A stretch of 64,000 bases of DNA. Source: Artemia franciscana. Taxonomy: Eukaryota; Arthropoda; Branchiopoda; Anostraca; Artemiidae. Both the position numbers and the translations under genes were made by a program. Shown here in pieces: positions 45,916 through 57,821 of this stretch. The notes under the pieces are model-generated. The model was not told the origin of the DNA and made no database searches. It saw only the letters and a program-made list of their open reading frames with translations. Location: assembly GCF_032884065.1 (NCBI RefSeq), contig NC_088883.1, positions 23,679,637 through 23,743,636 of the forward strand. Direction: 5' to 3'. Position 1 is the stretch's first letter, and every line of letters starts with the position of its first letter.

Positions 45916-46760
45916 TTTTGATAACACCTGGACAGCTTATCATTTGAGAGATAACAGAATATTAGCTTCTTATGAGCAAAAGAAACATTTCGGTCATTCT
46001 ATCTATTTTTTTTCTATTTTATACAATGATTTAAAAGCGGGGGGGGGGGGTTCCTCTCCTAATTCCTGTACGAGGAGTACAGGAATTATTAAATTACATC
46101 CACCATGGATTGTAGAAAAACGTACAGAATTAATATGAAAATAAATTAAACCTGTACAAAAGAGTCTTTAAAAGCGGGGGGTTTGCCTCTCCTAATAGTC
46201 TTCTTATAGTCCTAATAGTCTAATAGTCCCATGTTAATTTTTGAAATTCTTAAAAGTTACGATTATCAACATTCAAGTACATCAAAATAATCAGCTCGGC
46301 ACGGCGAGAATGACTGCAAGCATCATAAAAATCCAGCTCCATTCCAGATGTCCGAAATAAGCGTGATATAAATGTGCTTTAAGTATATATTTTATAGCCT
46401 TTAAGTGCTCATTGCCAATTTTTAGGCGAATTTTCAAATGTTTTGAAGAAGTTTAAGTTTTCTCGATTTAATGAAACGTGGATATTTACTTATTTTATAT
46501 AAATAGTTGCTAAATAAGATAAATAATATATAATTTTCTATAATTACCTAAAGATGTTTCCTATATGAGAAGGCATTTTTAGAATAAATTCTTTATTATA
46601 GGCTTTTGGACGTAGCGATCAAAATAAAAGTGTATACTTTTGTTAACACCTGGACTGCTTATCATTTGAGAGATAACAGAATATTAGCTTCTTATGAGCA
46701 AAAGAAACATTTCGGTCATTCTATCTATTTTTTTTTCTATTTTATACAATGATTTAAAAG
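45916..46760. repeat. Direct repeat pair around 46 kb
   Basis: GATAACACCTGGACAGCTTA to the poly-G run at 45918-46050 recurs at 46644-46768 (ATTTGAGAGATAACAGAATA and GAAACATTTCGGTCATTCTA shared). Confidence 0.8.
46060..46088. repeat. Perfect 12-bp hairpin
   Basis: TAATTCCTGTAC and GTACAGGAATTA flank a GAGGA loop. Confidence 0.6.
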
Positions 46761-46830
46761 TGGGGGGGGGGGGGGGTTGGGGGGCAGCAGCCACCCAACT
46801 TCCTCTCCTAATTCCTCTACGAGGAGTACA

Positions 46831-47199
46831 AAAGTCGAACCTTAAAACGTACAGGAATTAGAAGAGGCAGTTGGGGGGCTGCCGCCCCCCAAACCCCCAG
46901 CTTTTAAAGACTCTTTTGTACAGGTTTTTTGTTTTTTTTGCTAACCCCCCGCTCTTGGCTTCGGAAAGGCTCTCTTTTAATTAACAAAAAATTGAAATGA
47001 ATGAATAATGGAATAACTTCGAAAAATGTTAAACACAAGAGGACAGGAGAACCATTGCGCCGAAACTAGTAATTAGTAACAATGAAGTCCCCCCACAAAA
47101 AAAAAACTGTACAAAAGAGTCTTTAAAAGCTGGGGGTTCGGGGGGCGGCAGCCCCCCAACTGCCTCTTCTAATTCCTATACGTTTTAAGGTTCGACTTT
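46831..47199. repeat. Inverted repeat, ~93-bp arms
   Basis: 46831-46923 is the reverse complement of 47107-47199 with few differences (left arm contains AAAGTCGAACCTTAAAACGT; right arm ends ACGTTTTAAGGTTCGACTTT-like). The spacer is unassigned. Confidence 0.8.
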
Positions 47200-47514
47200 G
47201 GGACGCAGCCTCTTTAACTCTTTAAGAAAACGAAGTTTTTTTCATATTATTGACATTATACGTCTGCCACTCACCAACATTTTAGATATCCGAATTCTTT
47301 GTCCAAAACCAATTGAAATACCTTCACCACCGCTCATAATGCCAAAAATTTCGTACTTAAAACCTTTTCAAATCCGCCGCTGGCCGCTTGGCAGTAACGC
47401 TTAGCAGGATTCCGCCGCTTGGCAGTTCGTCCAAGCAACGTATATCAGCAACCTTCTCTCATTAATAATAAATGAGGCAATGATCTATCAGAAATATCTT
47501 ACTCAATAATCTAA

Positions 47515-49695
47515 CAAGAGCTAAGAGCTCATATGGCACTTGTGACGAGGCAAGAAGAGCTAAGAGCCAAGAGCTCATATGGTATGAGCTCTAACAAAAT
47601 TCTAAGAATCAATAGATTGATTTAAAAGGAAAATCAGAGGCTTAATGCCGGTCGGGATTTAAAATAAGAGCTCTGAGTCACGATGTCCTTCTAAATATCA
47701 AAATTCATTAAGATCAGATCACCCACTCGTAAGTTATAAATACCTCATTTTAAAAATTTTTCCTCTCCCTTTAGCCCCCCAGATGGTCAAATCTAGAAAA
47801 GCGACTTTATCAAGTCAATTTGTGCAGCTCCCTGACACGCCTACCCATTTTCATCGTCCTAGCACGTCCAGAAGCACCAAACTCGCCAAAGCACTGAACC
47901 CCTCCCCCCAACTCCCCCAAAGAGAGCGAATCCAGTACGGTTACGTCAATCACGTATCTACGACGTTTGCTTATTCTATCCACCAAGCTTCATCCCGATT
48001 CCTCCACTCTAAGCGTATTTCAATATTTCCGATATCCTTCTCCAACTCCCTCAATGTCAACAGATCTGGTCGGGATTTGAAATAAGAGCTCTGAGACATG
48101 AAATCCTTCTAAATATCAAATTTCATTAAGATCCGGTCACCCGTTCTTAAGTTAAAAATACCTCAATTTTCCTAATTTTTCCAGATTAACACCCTCCCCC
48201 AGCTCCTTCAAAGAGAACGGATCCATTCCAATTATGTCAATCACGTATCTAGAACTTGTGCTTTTTCTTCCCATCGAGTTCCATCCCGATCTCTCCACTA
48301 TAAGCGTTTTCCAAGATTTCTGTTTCCCTCCTCCTACCCCCTGTGTCCCCGGATCCAATTCGAGTCGAAAATAGTGCATCTGAGACATAAAATCCTTCTA
48401 TATATCAAGTTTAATTAAGATCCGATCGCCTCTTCGTAAGATAAAAGTACCCCGATTTTCACGTTTTCCAAGAATTCTGGTTTCCCCCTTCAACTCCCCC
48501 CAATGTCACAGGATCTGGTTGGAATTTAAAATAAGAGCTTTAAAGCACAAAATCCCTCTAAATATCAAAATTAATTAAGATCTGATCACCCGTCCATAAG
48601 TCACAAATACCTCGTTTTTCCGAATTATCCCCCCCCCCCAATTCCACTAAAGAGAGCGGATCCGGTCCGGTTATATAAGTCACGTATCTAAGACTTGTTT
48701 TTATTCTTCCAATCCAGTTTCATCCTGATCTTTCCACTTTAAGTATTTTCCAAGATTTCCGCCCCCTCCCCTCCAATGACGCTGGATCTGGTTAATATTT
48801 AAAATAAGAGATGTACTACGAGATCCTTCTAAATATGATCTTTCATGAAGATCCTGTCCCTTCTTCGTAAGTTAAAAATACATCATTTTTGCTAATTTTT
48901 CAGAATTAACCCTCCCCCCCCAATTCTTCAAAATAGAGCGAATCAGTTTCAATTATGTCAATAAGCAGAAAGACTTCTTCTTATTTTTCCCACCAAGTTT
49001 CATCCCGATCCCTCCACTCTAAGCGTTTTCCATTATTTTTGGCCCCCCCCCCATACTCCCCCCAATGTCACCAAAATAAGAGTTTTGAGACACGATATCC
49101 TTCTAAATATCAAATTTCATTGAGATCTGATCACTCGTTCGTAAGTTAAAAATACCTCATTTTTTCTAATTTTTCAGAATTATCCCTCCCTCCCGAACTA
49201 CCCCAAAGAGAGCGGATCCGTTTCGGTTATGTCAATTATGTATCTAGGACGCGTGCTTATTTTTACCACCAAGTTTCATCCTAATCCCTCCACTCTAAGT
49301 GTTTTGTAAATTTTAGGTTTCCCCCTCCCAGCCCCCCGAACCCCCAATGTCACCAGATCCGGTCGAGATTTCAAATAAGAGCTCTGAGACACGATATCCT
49401 TCCAAACATCAAATTTCATTAAGATCTGATCTACCGTTCGTAAGTTAAAAATACTTCTTTTTTGTTGTTTTTTTTTTCGAATTAACTGACCCCCGCCATT
49501 CCCCCCAGATGATCAAATTGGGAAAACGACTGTTTCTAATATAATCTTGTCCGGTCCCTGATAAACCTCCCAAATTTCCTCGTCCTAGCTTACTTGGAAG
49601 TGCCTAAAGTAGCAAAACTGGGACAGACAGACTGACAGACCGACAGCATTTGCGATTGCTATATGTCACTTGGTTAACACAAAGTGCTATAAAAA
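47515..49695 (+). mobile_element. HINE-like element with ~7 repeat units (2.2 kb)
   Basis: It starts CAAGAGCTAAGAGCTCATAT and holds ~280-bp units (GATTTAAAATAAGAGCTCTG-type markers near 47660, 48073, 48365, 48524, 48795, 49070 and 49370; one unit is short). It ends with GACAGACAGACTGACAGACC, then GCGATTGCTATATGTCACTT, the GGTTAACAC loop and AAAGTGCTATAAAAA. It is the plus-strand counterpart of 38935-41469. The open frames inside are repeats of the same proline-rich reading and are not called genes. Confidence 0.72.
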
Positions 49696-49699
49696 CCCG

Positions 49700-50149
49700 A
49701 AGTGTTTCTGATAGAAGTAAAAAAAAAAAATAAGTTTAAGCTTAAAACGAATAAGAATCATCGTTCCACGATTTATGCATCATATCAATACAAAACTAGC
49801 TCAAATAAACTAACTCCCGATATTTCTCTGTATTTTTCAAATTCTGAAAAAACAACAACAGTGATATGCTGAAAACACAGAACTGATGTCATTGAGCAGA
49901 TAGGGGGCAAAGGCCCTTCCAGACCCCAGTTTACCCCTTCCAGACTCCAATATCATCCCCAGCTGAAATTTAGTTTCTTCAATTAGAATAGTTTTGCAAA
50001 AATATTTTTCTTAACTGAGAACAATAAGTTTTGTTTATTTGAAATGTTTGTTTGCTTCCATAAGAAAAACTTTTTTCTTAAGATTGATTTTTTTTCGGTT
50101 TTTTTTTTCTGAATAAACACTAAACCTTCCACCCAACGCTTTGTATAAC
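49700..50149. other. Unassigned AT-rich DNA
   Basis: No gene is recognised. Confidence 0.4.
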
Positions 50150-50830
50150 TTAGGTAGCATTAAAACTTAAAACGAACATAAAATATTACATGCAAAAGAA
50201 GGTTTTTTCCTCCACAATACCTTACTCTTTACGCTTTTAAGTATTATTAGTAATTTCAACAATTTATTTTATGGCTTTTGTGATTCAGGGGTCATTCTTA
50301 AAGATTGGGGATAAAATTCAAGCTTTAGTGCAAAGAACGAGGTATTGACGAGGGGGGAAACTCCCTCATATACATAATACAAATACACAAATATAGAAGT
50401 TCGTTACGTAAGGTAATTCGCTAGGTACGTATGTTTATTACTAACAAAACGTTGGTACAAAAAAATCTAGTTGCACTTTTAAGTAACCAACAATTGGATG
50501 GCAACTAGGCCTCCTCCCCCACCCCTTTCTTATCAAAATCATCCGATTAACGCTATGAAAAAGCCATTTAGCAAAAAAAGGGACAAATTTCTTTTCAATT
50601 ATTCATGTGCGGTGAGCCAAAATTAAAACATGCATTAATTCAAAACGTTCAGAAATTAAATTAAAAAACAAATTTTTTTAACTCCAAGTAGGCCTAAGGA
50701 GCAACATTAAAACTTAAAACGAATAGAAATTATTCCGTATATGAGATGGGTTGTCCCCTCCTGTTTTAAAAAGTAGAGCTGTGAGAAGGAATCAAACTTT
50801 AGCGTAAGTTTTAATGTCGCTCCTTACTTG
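50150..50830. repeat. Foldback pair, subtypes 1 and 2
   Basis: A subtype 1 module (50150-50390) and a shortened subtype 2 module (50685-50830) lie in the same order and spacing as 9345-10217, so the two modules and their spacer probably belong to a single element. Confidence 0.65.
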
Positions 50831-52040
50831 CAGTTAATTTTTTTTATTTAATTACTTTTAAGATTAACCGAAACAATAGAAAACGTTCCGTTAATCAAAA
50901 TATACATTTCACATCTGTCACTGAAAACAAGGAAAGACATACCGCCACCCTCGAATGAAGCATTCTTAGGCATTGGGTCTCTAGCCCAATCCCAAAATTA
51001 AAGTAAAGTGTCAACGACGAAATCACAAAAGAGAAAAGTGCTCCGTTTCTTCAATTAAAAACCGTTTGAAAGTGACTCTCAGTGTAACAGAGAAACCTGG
51101 CTTCTGAGAAGTAATTTAATACAAAAATAAAAAATGATGGGAGGCTTTGGTACCTGAACCGTAGGTAAAATTTCACCTCAGGGTTGCATTTTTATGACCA
51201 GCAAGGGTACATGGACAGGTTGTCTTCGAACGAGAACCTTTCAGGTACCTTTCAAAATTTGGAAATCATCTAGCAGAAGTATGTGAATGCTAAAGAAGGT
51301 AGAAAAATTTGAGATGGTGGTGGCACATCTATTATGAGTCGAAAAAATATCTCTACCATAAAGGACGAGGGACATTGACTCGTTTTTTGTTTTCAAATAA
51401 GGTCTACGAAGCGTATTTGGGGAGGGTGTGTGGGTCAGATATTAGACCTCTTTTTCCTAGGGGGAGGAGGTCGTAATCGGGAAACGGGCATTTTTAGGCC
51501 AGTAAATAGCTATTTTATCAGGGAAAAGGTTTCCTGAAACTTTACAGGGGAAGCGATCCTGTCTTAACGTTCCAATTTAAGTTAAATATGGTTCCCGCAG
51601 ATCTATGGACCTGGGCGAATCCGGCATTCGCTCCTGAAATACTCCCCCATGCAAAAGTTTGAGCAGCCATATTGAAAATACAAAATTTTGAATTTTTTAG
51701 AAATATCTCTACCATAAAGGACGAGGGATATTAACTCGTTTTGAAAATTTTTTGAAAAATACAATTATGAAAAAGATGGTTATCTCAAAATTTTGATCGG
51801 ATACATTGGGAAAAAATGGGGTGGGTGATATCTTGTTGCCCTTCAACCACTTTTGACTCTTATATACAGCACTACAACTTTTAACTTGCAGTCTAATCAG
51901 CCACCTCCGAAGTTTATACGGCCATCCCTTCCATAAAAAGAGCCTCTAAAAAAAGATAATAGTACATTGAACCCTTTTGGCTTTTTACTATAGGCAACGC
52001 TATAGCATTACCTCTGACTGAAACAGGTGAGTATATTTTT
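50831..52040. other. Unassigned, with a short direct repeat
   Basis: No gene is recognised. ATATCTCTACCATAAAGGAC and the following 20 bases occur at about 51347 and 51705. An (ACT)n microsatellite at 52046-52072 forms the tail of the next feature. Confidence 0.5.
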
Positions 52041-52041
52041 C

Positions 52042-52200
52042 AATATTACTACTACTACTACTACTACTACTAATAACTCACTGCAGCGTCAAGCCACCTG
52101 AGGCCAACACAGCTACGCGCGCTCCTCCTCCAACCCAATCTATTCAAGGCCTCCCTCTTTACACCCTCCCAGAAAGTTCCCATTTGATTTCAATCTTTAT
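52042..52200 (-). pseudogene. RTE-type LINE, C-terminal end and tail
   Basis: On the minus strand it reads MGTFWEGVKREALNRLGWRR, SARSCVGLRWLDAAVSY and a stop, followed by a (TAG)n tail. This is the conserved end of RTE-like ORFs and the 3' microsatellite tail typical of RTE elements. The upstream part of the ORF appears at 57376-57554, on the other side of the jockey-like LINE. Confidence 0.7.
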
Positions 52201-52601
52201 TCATAATGAATTCGGAATGAATTTAGTATCTGAACTGGGAATGAATTTAGTATCTGAACTAAAAGGAACTAGCTTATGAACCTAATCGGATTACTTTTTG
52301 TACTGTATTGTGATTGCGCAATTAACTTGCGGACTTAATTGTGAGGGATTGCTCACTTCATACACAGTGAGTTATTATTAGTGTATAATTGAATATATTG
52401 GTGTTATCGCTGATTAAAAACTGTGATTAAGTTTGTGAATCTGCAGTATCTCATCGGAATAAATGACGGGGAAAAAGCCCCTAAGGCTACCACCCGAGAA
52501 GGATACTCCCACTGAAACCCTTAGCCGGTCGCCATTCCAGCCTACCTATAAAACTCTTCCTAGAACCCCCCCCAACTACGCGATCCAAAACTGTTAGCCA
52601 C

Positions 52602-54101
52602 TTGTCAGGAATTCAGGCCTTAGCCGAAACTAACTCTAATGAAAGAGGTGAGACGCCTGGCAAAAAGAGGAAAAAGGATGAAACTCGTTCACCAACGATA
52701 GTGCAACCCCTCTCTTCAAGTGTCCCAGAAACAAGTGCTAACGATCACCCCAATTATTATACTGTCTCAATCAAGAAAACCAATGGCCAACCCTTTTCAA
52801 AAGATCGAATAATGCAAATTAGGAAAGCTGTCTTTCTGATCACCAAGGTGAATTTTGAACTTGTTTTCAAGCAGGACGAGTCTATTGATATTTACTTTAC
52901 GTCTTCTCAGGCGGCAGACCATGTCCTGTCAAAATCCAAAGAAATAATTCTTGATGGCTCAAAAATTTTAGCCACAAAAAAAGATGTGGAAAAGTTACAC
53001 AAGTATGTGCTGTATGGTGTTGATACCAGTGTAAAAGTGGAGGAAATACAAACTGAACTAATAGATTCTTCAGGTCTTCTCATCAATCCTTCAACTGCTA
53101 TAAGGCTAAGTTTAAACAAAGAAGGTTTTCTTCACCCTAGCCGTTCAATCCTCATTTGCTGCAAAGTTGAGCTAAGCGGAGAAATATTCTTGTACGGTAT
53201 GTCTCTTTTTTACAAGATTTATAAGCCTAAGCCCCTACAATGCTCCACTTGTCTAGCCCACGGCCACAGCAAAAAACACTGCAAACAGTCCCATCCGTCT
53301 TGCCTTAAGTGTGGGAAAACAGGCCACGCAATTAGTGAATGCCCTGAGTCAGAACCTTTCTGCAGAAATTGTAACCGGAAGGGACACACAGCCCTCCAAA
53401 AACAATCTTGCCCAGCTCACCAAAAGCGAGTTGTAATCCTTAGAACATCTGATAAAATGAACCTACCCTACTCAGTTGTAGCTGCAAGAATCCCTTGGCA
53501 ACCCACACCCCATCGGCCCAGTAGAAGCCAAGCAACAGTTGCTGTAGCAGATGCAAAGACAGTATCATTTCCAAAAGAGGCAAATAATGTTCATACTCAA
53601 GGTTCTAGTCATTCCCCCCATCCCTTACCTAAGTTTACTTCAACATCCTGCCCTCCAAAAGATTCATCTAAAAATAGCCAAGAATGGCAAAGGCTTGCAA
53701 CTTATCTCACAGTCAGTCACTTAATTGAGGTTAGTAATGAAGCTGAGGAAACCAAAAATACTCTCAAGAAGAAAGCTATCACTAAACTCCTAGGTGATGA
53801 CATATTAGAAACAGCTATGGCTCAATTATCCTCCATGAAAAAGGACATAGATTCCACATCAAAGCTAGTTAAGTCTGTCGACTCAACTGCAAATCAAATC
53901 AATGCAGGCTCTGAAATTGCCACAACCCCCAAGACGGTAATCGATGCCACTGCCCTAGTCAAAGGCAAGAAATCTAAGAAAAAAACGGCAAACTTTCCAT
54001 CCCAGTCCAAAATTACCACCAATGATATTTCGTCGGCTGAAGAAGATTTCCAATATTCTAATCAAGTAGATGATGAAACTCAGACCACAATGGATGTTTA
54101 A
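52602..54101 (+). CDS. LINE ORF1, Gag-like zinc-knuckle protein
   Basis: The predicted protein has 499 residues. Residues 1-45 are polar, with a basic KKRKKDETR stretch that could serve as a nuclear signal. A middle region (about 50-200) has the KTNGQPFSKDRIM...IDIYF pattern of an RNA-binding-type fold seen in LINE ORF1s; this fold call is weak. At about 208-280 three zinc knuckles follow in order: CSTCLAHGHSKKHC, CLKCGKTGHAISEC and CRNCNRKGHTALQKQSC. The C-terminus is Ser/Thr/Lys-rich. It would coat the element RNA. The stop TAA is followed at once by ATG of ORF2, pointing to translational reinitiation. Two upstream ATGs out of frame are possible, but this start is the first long one. Confidence 0.88.
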   Translation: MSGIQALAETNSNERGETPGKKRKKDETRSPTIVQPLSSSVPETSANDHPNYYTVSIKKTNGQPFSKDRIMQIRKAVFLITKVNFELVFKQDESIDIYFTSSQAADHVLSKSKEIILDGSKILATKKDVEKLHKYVLYGVDTSVKVEEIQTELIDSSGLLINPSTAIRLSLNKEGFLHPSRSILICCKVELSGEIFLYGMSLFYKIYKPKPLQCSTCLAHGHSKKHCKQSHPSCLKCGKTGHAISECPESEPFCRNCNRKGHTALQKQSCPAHQKRVVILRTSDKMNLPYSVVAARIPWQPTPHRPSRSQATVAVADAKTVSFPKEANNVHTQGSSHSPHPLPKFTSTSCPPKDSSKNSQEWQRLATYLTVSHLIEVSNEAEETKNTLKKKAITKLLGDDILETAMAQLSSMKKDIDSTSKLVKSVDSTANQINAGSEIATTPKTVIDATALVKGKKSKKKTANFPSQSKITTNDISSAEEDFQYSNQVDDETQTTMDV

Positions 54102-57100
54102 ATGTGCACCGTACAAGATTTTACGTTTCTCACGAATTTATCACTGTGTAATAATGTTGTTTTTAACTATTACGATGACCAAAATAATTTGCCCACCAGC
54201 CCCTTAGCTAGCCCCGATAGCCCTTTAAACCAAATTAACTGTGAATATCTCGACACTTTTGATTTTGTAAAAAATGTGAAACCTAAACTAATGAAAGAGA
54301 CCAAACTTAATGTAATTTGCTTTAACATCAGAAGTATACGGGATAAGTGGGCTAATTTTAAAGACTTAGTTTTAATTAATGGTTACTGCCCTTTCGACGT
54401 AATTGGAATAACGGAAACATGGCTTTCAGAAATTGATGATAAGAATGAATTTTCCCTCCCTGGTTTTCAAGCTATTCATATTGAAAGAAAATTAACCAAG
54501 TCCTCTGGCGGCATTTCTCTTTACATCCGGTCAAGTCTAAAATTCAACAGGCTATTAGACTGTGAATCCTTATTCTCCCAACCTATAAATAATAGATACA
54601 TTTATTCAATAATCGTAGACATAAGTGTTGACGAGAATTCTCTTATTTTTTCATTATTTTATAAGCCCCCCTCATTTCCGACCCCTTTCTTTTGTAACCT
54701 ATTTGATGATTTTTCTAGTTTTATTAATTTACCACAAAAGAAGGCAATAGTTTTTGGGGACTTCAATTGTAATTTACTAAATGTTAGCAATAATAATGAT
54801 TGTGATACCTTTTTTGAAACATTCACCTCAAGTGGTCTTCTTCCCACAATCCTTTTTCCTACTAGAGTTGATCCTGTGAGGTCTACAGCTACTGTAATTG
54901 ACAACATTTTTGTATCCACTTCCCTGGGAAACCACCTGTCCTCCAAAATAATATTTTCTGACCTGTCAGATCACTTTCCAATCTATCTCTCGCTACCCTC
55001 CCTACCAACTACTCAGCCCTCTAGAACTAAAACCCCTACGTATAATAGAATATATAATACTGTGAATATGAACAGGTTCACGGATCGTTTGAAATCCTTT
55101 GACTGGTCCAAGGTTTTGGATTGTCAGGATGTTAATTCAGCCACAAATGGTTTTACACAAGGACTGAGTGATCTTATCAGTTCAACCTTTCCAGTTCGTA
55201 AATCAAACCGAAAAACTAGCCATATACGCCCCTGGATGTCAAATAGCCTGATAATCTCTTCATATCGAAAAAATGACCTATATAAGTTAGCTTGCAAAAC
55301 CAGTAACGTTATTGGCCTGACTAATTATAAAAAATACAAAAATTTATATACCAAACTTGTCCGGGAAGCAAAAAAAAATTATTATTATTCGAAAATCTCT
55401 CATTGCAAAGGGAACTTGCAAAAAATTTGGTCAACAATAAATGAAATTCTTTCAAAAAAAAGAAGTTCAAGATCTTTACCTCTTAACCTTAAGGACATCA
55501 GTGGCAGATTAATTGACCCAAGTTCAGTACCGGATGCTTTTAATAATTATTTCACTAATATTCCAAATGCTAACTCCTGTTCCTTCTCCCAGTCAGTTCA
55601 ACCTAGCAAGAATCCTGGATCTATGTTTTTCTCTCCAACTGATCGTAAAGAGGTGCTTCAAGTTATCAATTGTCTCTCTAATAGTAGTACACCTGACTTC
55701 TTTGGCATAAGTAATAAGCTTCTTAGGACCGTATCTTCCTATGTTTGTGAACCCATTGTGCACATAGCAAACCTGTCTATGACCAATGGAGTCTTCCCAG
55801 AAATATTTAAATCAGCAATTGTTATCCCGATTCATAAAAAAGGCGATCCGTCTGAGATAAGTAATTATCGTCCAATCTCACTTCTCCCAGTTATATCTAA
55901 AGTGCTCGAGAGAATTATATTCCGACGTCTTTCTCCCTTTTTATTTGGGATTCATTCTTCAGATTCGTTGATTTCTCCTCATCAATATGGCTTCCGTTCC
56001 AAATTTTCAACTGCTCATGCACTAATAGACGCCACACAGTTTATACGTTCCCAACTTGACCTTAAAAAATACTGTATTGGGCTTATTTTTGGACTTTTCT
56101 AAGGCCTTTGATATGGTTGATCACAGTGTTCTATTAAGTAAACTCAACAACTTAGGGATTCGTGGAGTCCCTTTCTCATGGTTTGGCTCTTATCTCTCTG
56201 GTAGAGTACAGAGTGTGAGTCTGGGCGGGTTGACTTCACATCCCCTACCTGTCCGAAGGGGCGTCCCACAAGGCTCTGTTCTTGGTCCAATACTTTTTCT
56301 CCTTTATATTAATGATTTGGTTACGGACCTGGGTCCATCAGTGCACCCAGTACTTTTCGCTGACGATAGCAATTTTTTCATCACCGGTCCTAATTTACCA
56401 TCCGTTGTCGCCTCTACTCAAACCCTTCTGAATAGAGTAGAGGAGTGGTGTCTAGTTAACTGCATGACCATTAACATCAAGAAAAGTCAGGTTGTATTAT
56501 TTCGAACCCCTTACAAAAAAAATGAACCTCAGCAAGCACTTGGCCTAAAATATTCTACCAATCTCCTCCCACAGGTCGAAGTTGCCAAGTTTCTTGGTGT
56601 TCACATAGACTCCTCCCTATCATTTGCAACACACGTGTCCTACATCAGAGCCATAATTTTGCGACAGGTAAGTATGATTAATCGTGCGAATTATTTTCTT
56701 CCTCCCGATATCCTTGTCACCCTTTATTACTCTTTTATTTACCCATATATCTCATACTGTGGATCTGTTTGGGGCAACACTTTTCCTTCAGTTACCAATA
56801 AATTAAAATCTGCCCAAAACCGTGCCATCAAAGCAGTTTTTCGGCTGCCCCGACTATATCCCACCCAGGACTTGTACTCCGATTTTGGTATTATCCCTTT
56901 TGAACAAATCATCAAAAAATTAAATCTATACCTTGCATACTCCGCTTACCATAAAAATCTTCCTCCTCAATTATTATCTTATTTTAATATTAATAATTCT
57001 GAAGGCCTCTGTCTCCGTTCATCCAACCGTTCCTTCATTGTCCCCAAGTTTGTCTCTAGTTCCGCCCAGCGATCCCCCATTTATAAATCTATACTTCAAT

Positions 57101-57174
57101 GGAATATAATACCCTCCAGTGTCGAGCTATCCACAAGTTTTCGCACGCTGTATAGCAATGTACTAAAATTTTGA
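54102..57174 (+). pseudogene. LINE ORF2, endonuclease-reverse transcriptase, one frameshift
   Basis: ORF2 begins directly after the ORF1 stop. The AP-like endonuclease (about residues 65-290) shows LNVICFNIRSIRDKW, ITETWLSEID, GGISLYIRS, VFGDFNCNLL, VIDNIFVS and SDHFPIYLSL, so the catalytic N, E, D/N and DH residues are present. The RT starts near residue 555 with IVIPIHKKGDPSEISNYRPI and QYGFRSKFSTAHAL. The frame is lost in a five-T run near 56087-56091, where one extra T gives a stop at 56100-56102. In the next frame LDFSKAFDMVDH, GVPQGSVLGPILF and the catalytic FADD (56356-56367) follow, then the thumb (VAKFLGVHIDSSL) to the stop at 57174. Total length is usual for the family. A sequencing or assembly error is possible. 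The clade is jockey or CR1. Confidence 0.88.
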
Positions 57175-57350
57175 TATTATAACTCTCTAAATTCTTATTC
57201 AATTTGCTTTAGTTACTCATGTTTTCTCTTTTCTTTTTTTTTTTTTTTCTCTCTCTTCTTCATTTTCAATTTTTTGTGGTTATGGTCCTCAACAAGTTCA
57301 CTTCCAGGATCTTTATTATTATTGGTGTTATATTGTAGTTTTATTTGAAT

Positions 57351-57375
57351 AAATTGAATTGAATTGAATTGAATA
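57351..57375 (+). repeat. (TTGAA)n tail of the LINE
   Basis: AATAAATTGAATTGAATTGA at the 3' end, with an AATAAA-type signal just before it. Confidence 0.8.
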
Positions 57376-57554
57376 TCCCAACCCAGACGAGGACGACCTG
57401 CTTTCCGTGAAGCCCCAGACGGTTGGCCAAAAAGGACAATCTTCGGCAATCTATCATCCTTCATTCGTAGAACGTGGCCTAACCATCTCAACCTTTCTTT
57501 CATTATATCCCTAGAAAACGGGATTGAACCACATTCTTCGTATAGCGTTTGCAT
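57376..57554 (-). pseudogene. RTE-type LINE, RT C-terminal fragment
   Basis: It reads EECGSIPFSRDIMKERLRWL, GHVLRMKDDRLPKIVLFGQP and GRPRLGWD. The RWLGHVLRM and GRPR words are typical of the segment after the RT domain in RTE elements. It lies on the same strand and in the right order for 52042-52200 to be its continuation, split by the LINE at 52201. Confidence 0.75.
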
Positions 57555-57821
57555 GTGACGTCATTATAAGTACACGAGGCTTTGTATATGCACAGACAAT
57601 GGGAAAGCCAAGAATGTTGTATATTCGCAAGTATTACGTAGTTCAAAACACATACATAAATCTATCTATATTCATAGGTGGTACACAGGGACACAACTAC
57701 AATGGCGCGTAACTAATATGGAGCGTAACGACTTACGCGCGCGGGGGGGGGGGGCTTGGGGGGCGAAGGGCCCCCACCAACTAGGTGTTGGGGTGGCGCT
57801 TTGCGCCACACCAACAGCTAG
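57555..57821 (+). mobile_element. Helitron E, short deletion derivative or 3' part
   Basis: It has a leader-like TGACGTCATTATAAGT word, then the helicase last residues (ACAATGGGAAAGCCAAGAAT region), the TTCATAGGTGG tail and the double hairpin ending CAACAGCTAG at 57821. The 5' end is missing. Confidence 0.8.

Larger units (their letters stand above)
52201..57375 (+). mobile_element. Nearly intact jockey/CR1-like LINE
   Basis: Two ORFs in Gag then endonuclease-RT order, a 5' region of up to ~400 bp, and a 3' end with (TTGAA)n at 57351-57375. The 5' limit is inferred. It is inserted between two pieces of an RTE element. It is the least decayed coding unit of the window, with only a single frameshift, so it is probably young. 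Confidence 0.85.

Noticed and set aside
45614-46138. 174-residue open frame at 45.6-46.1 kb
   Set aside because: It runs across the tandem duplication and the tRNA-like sequence, so it is a chance frame.
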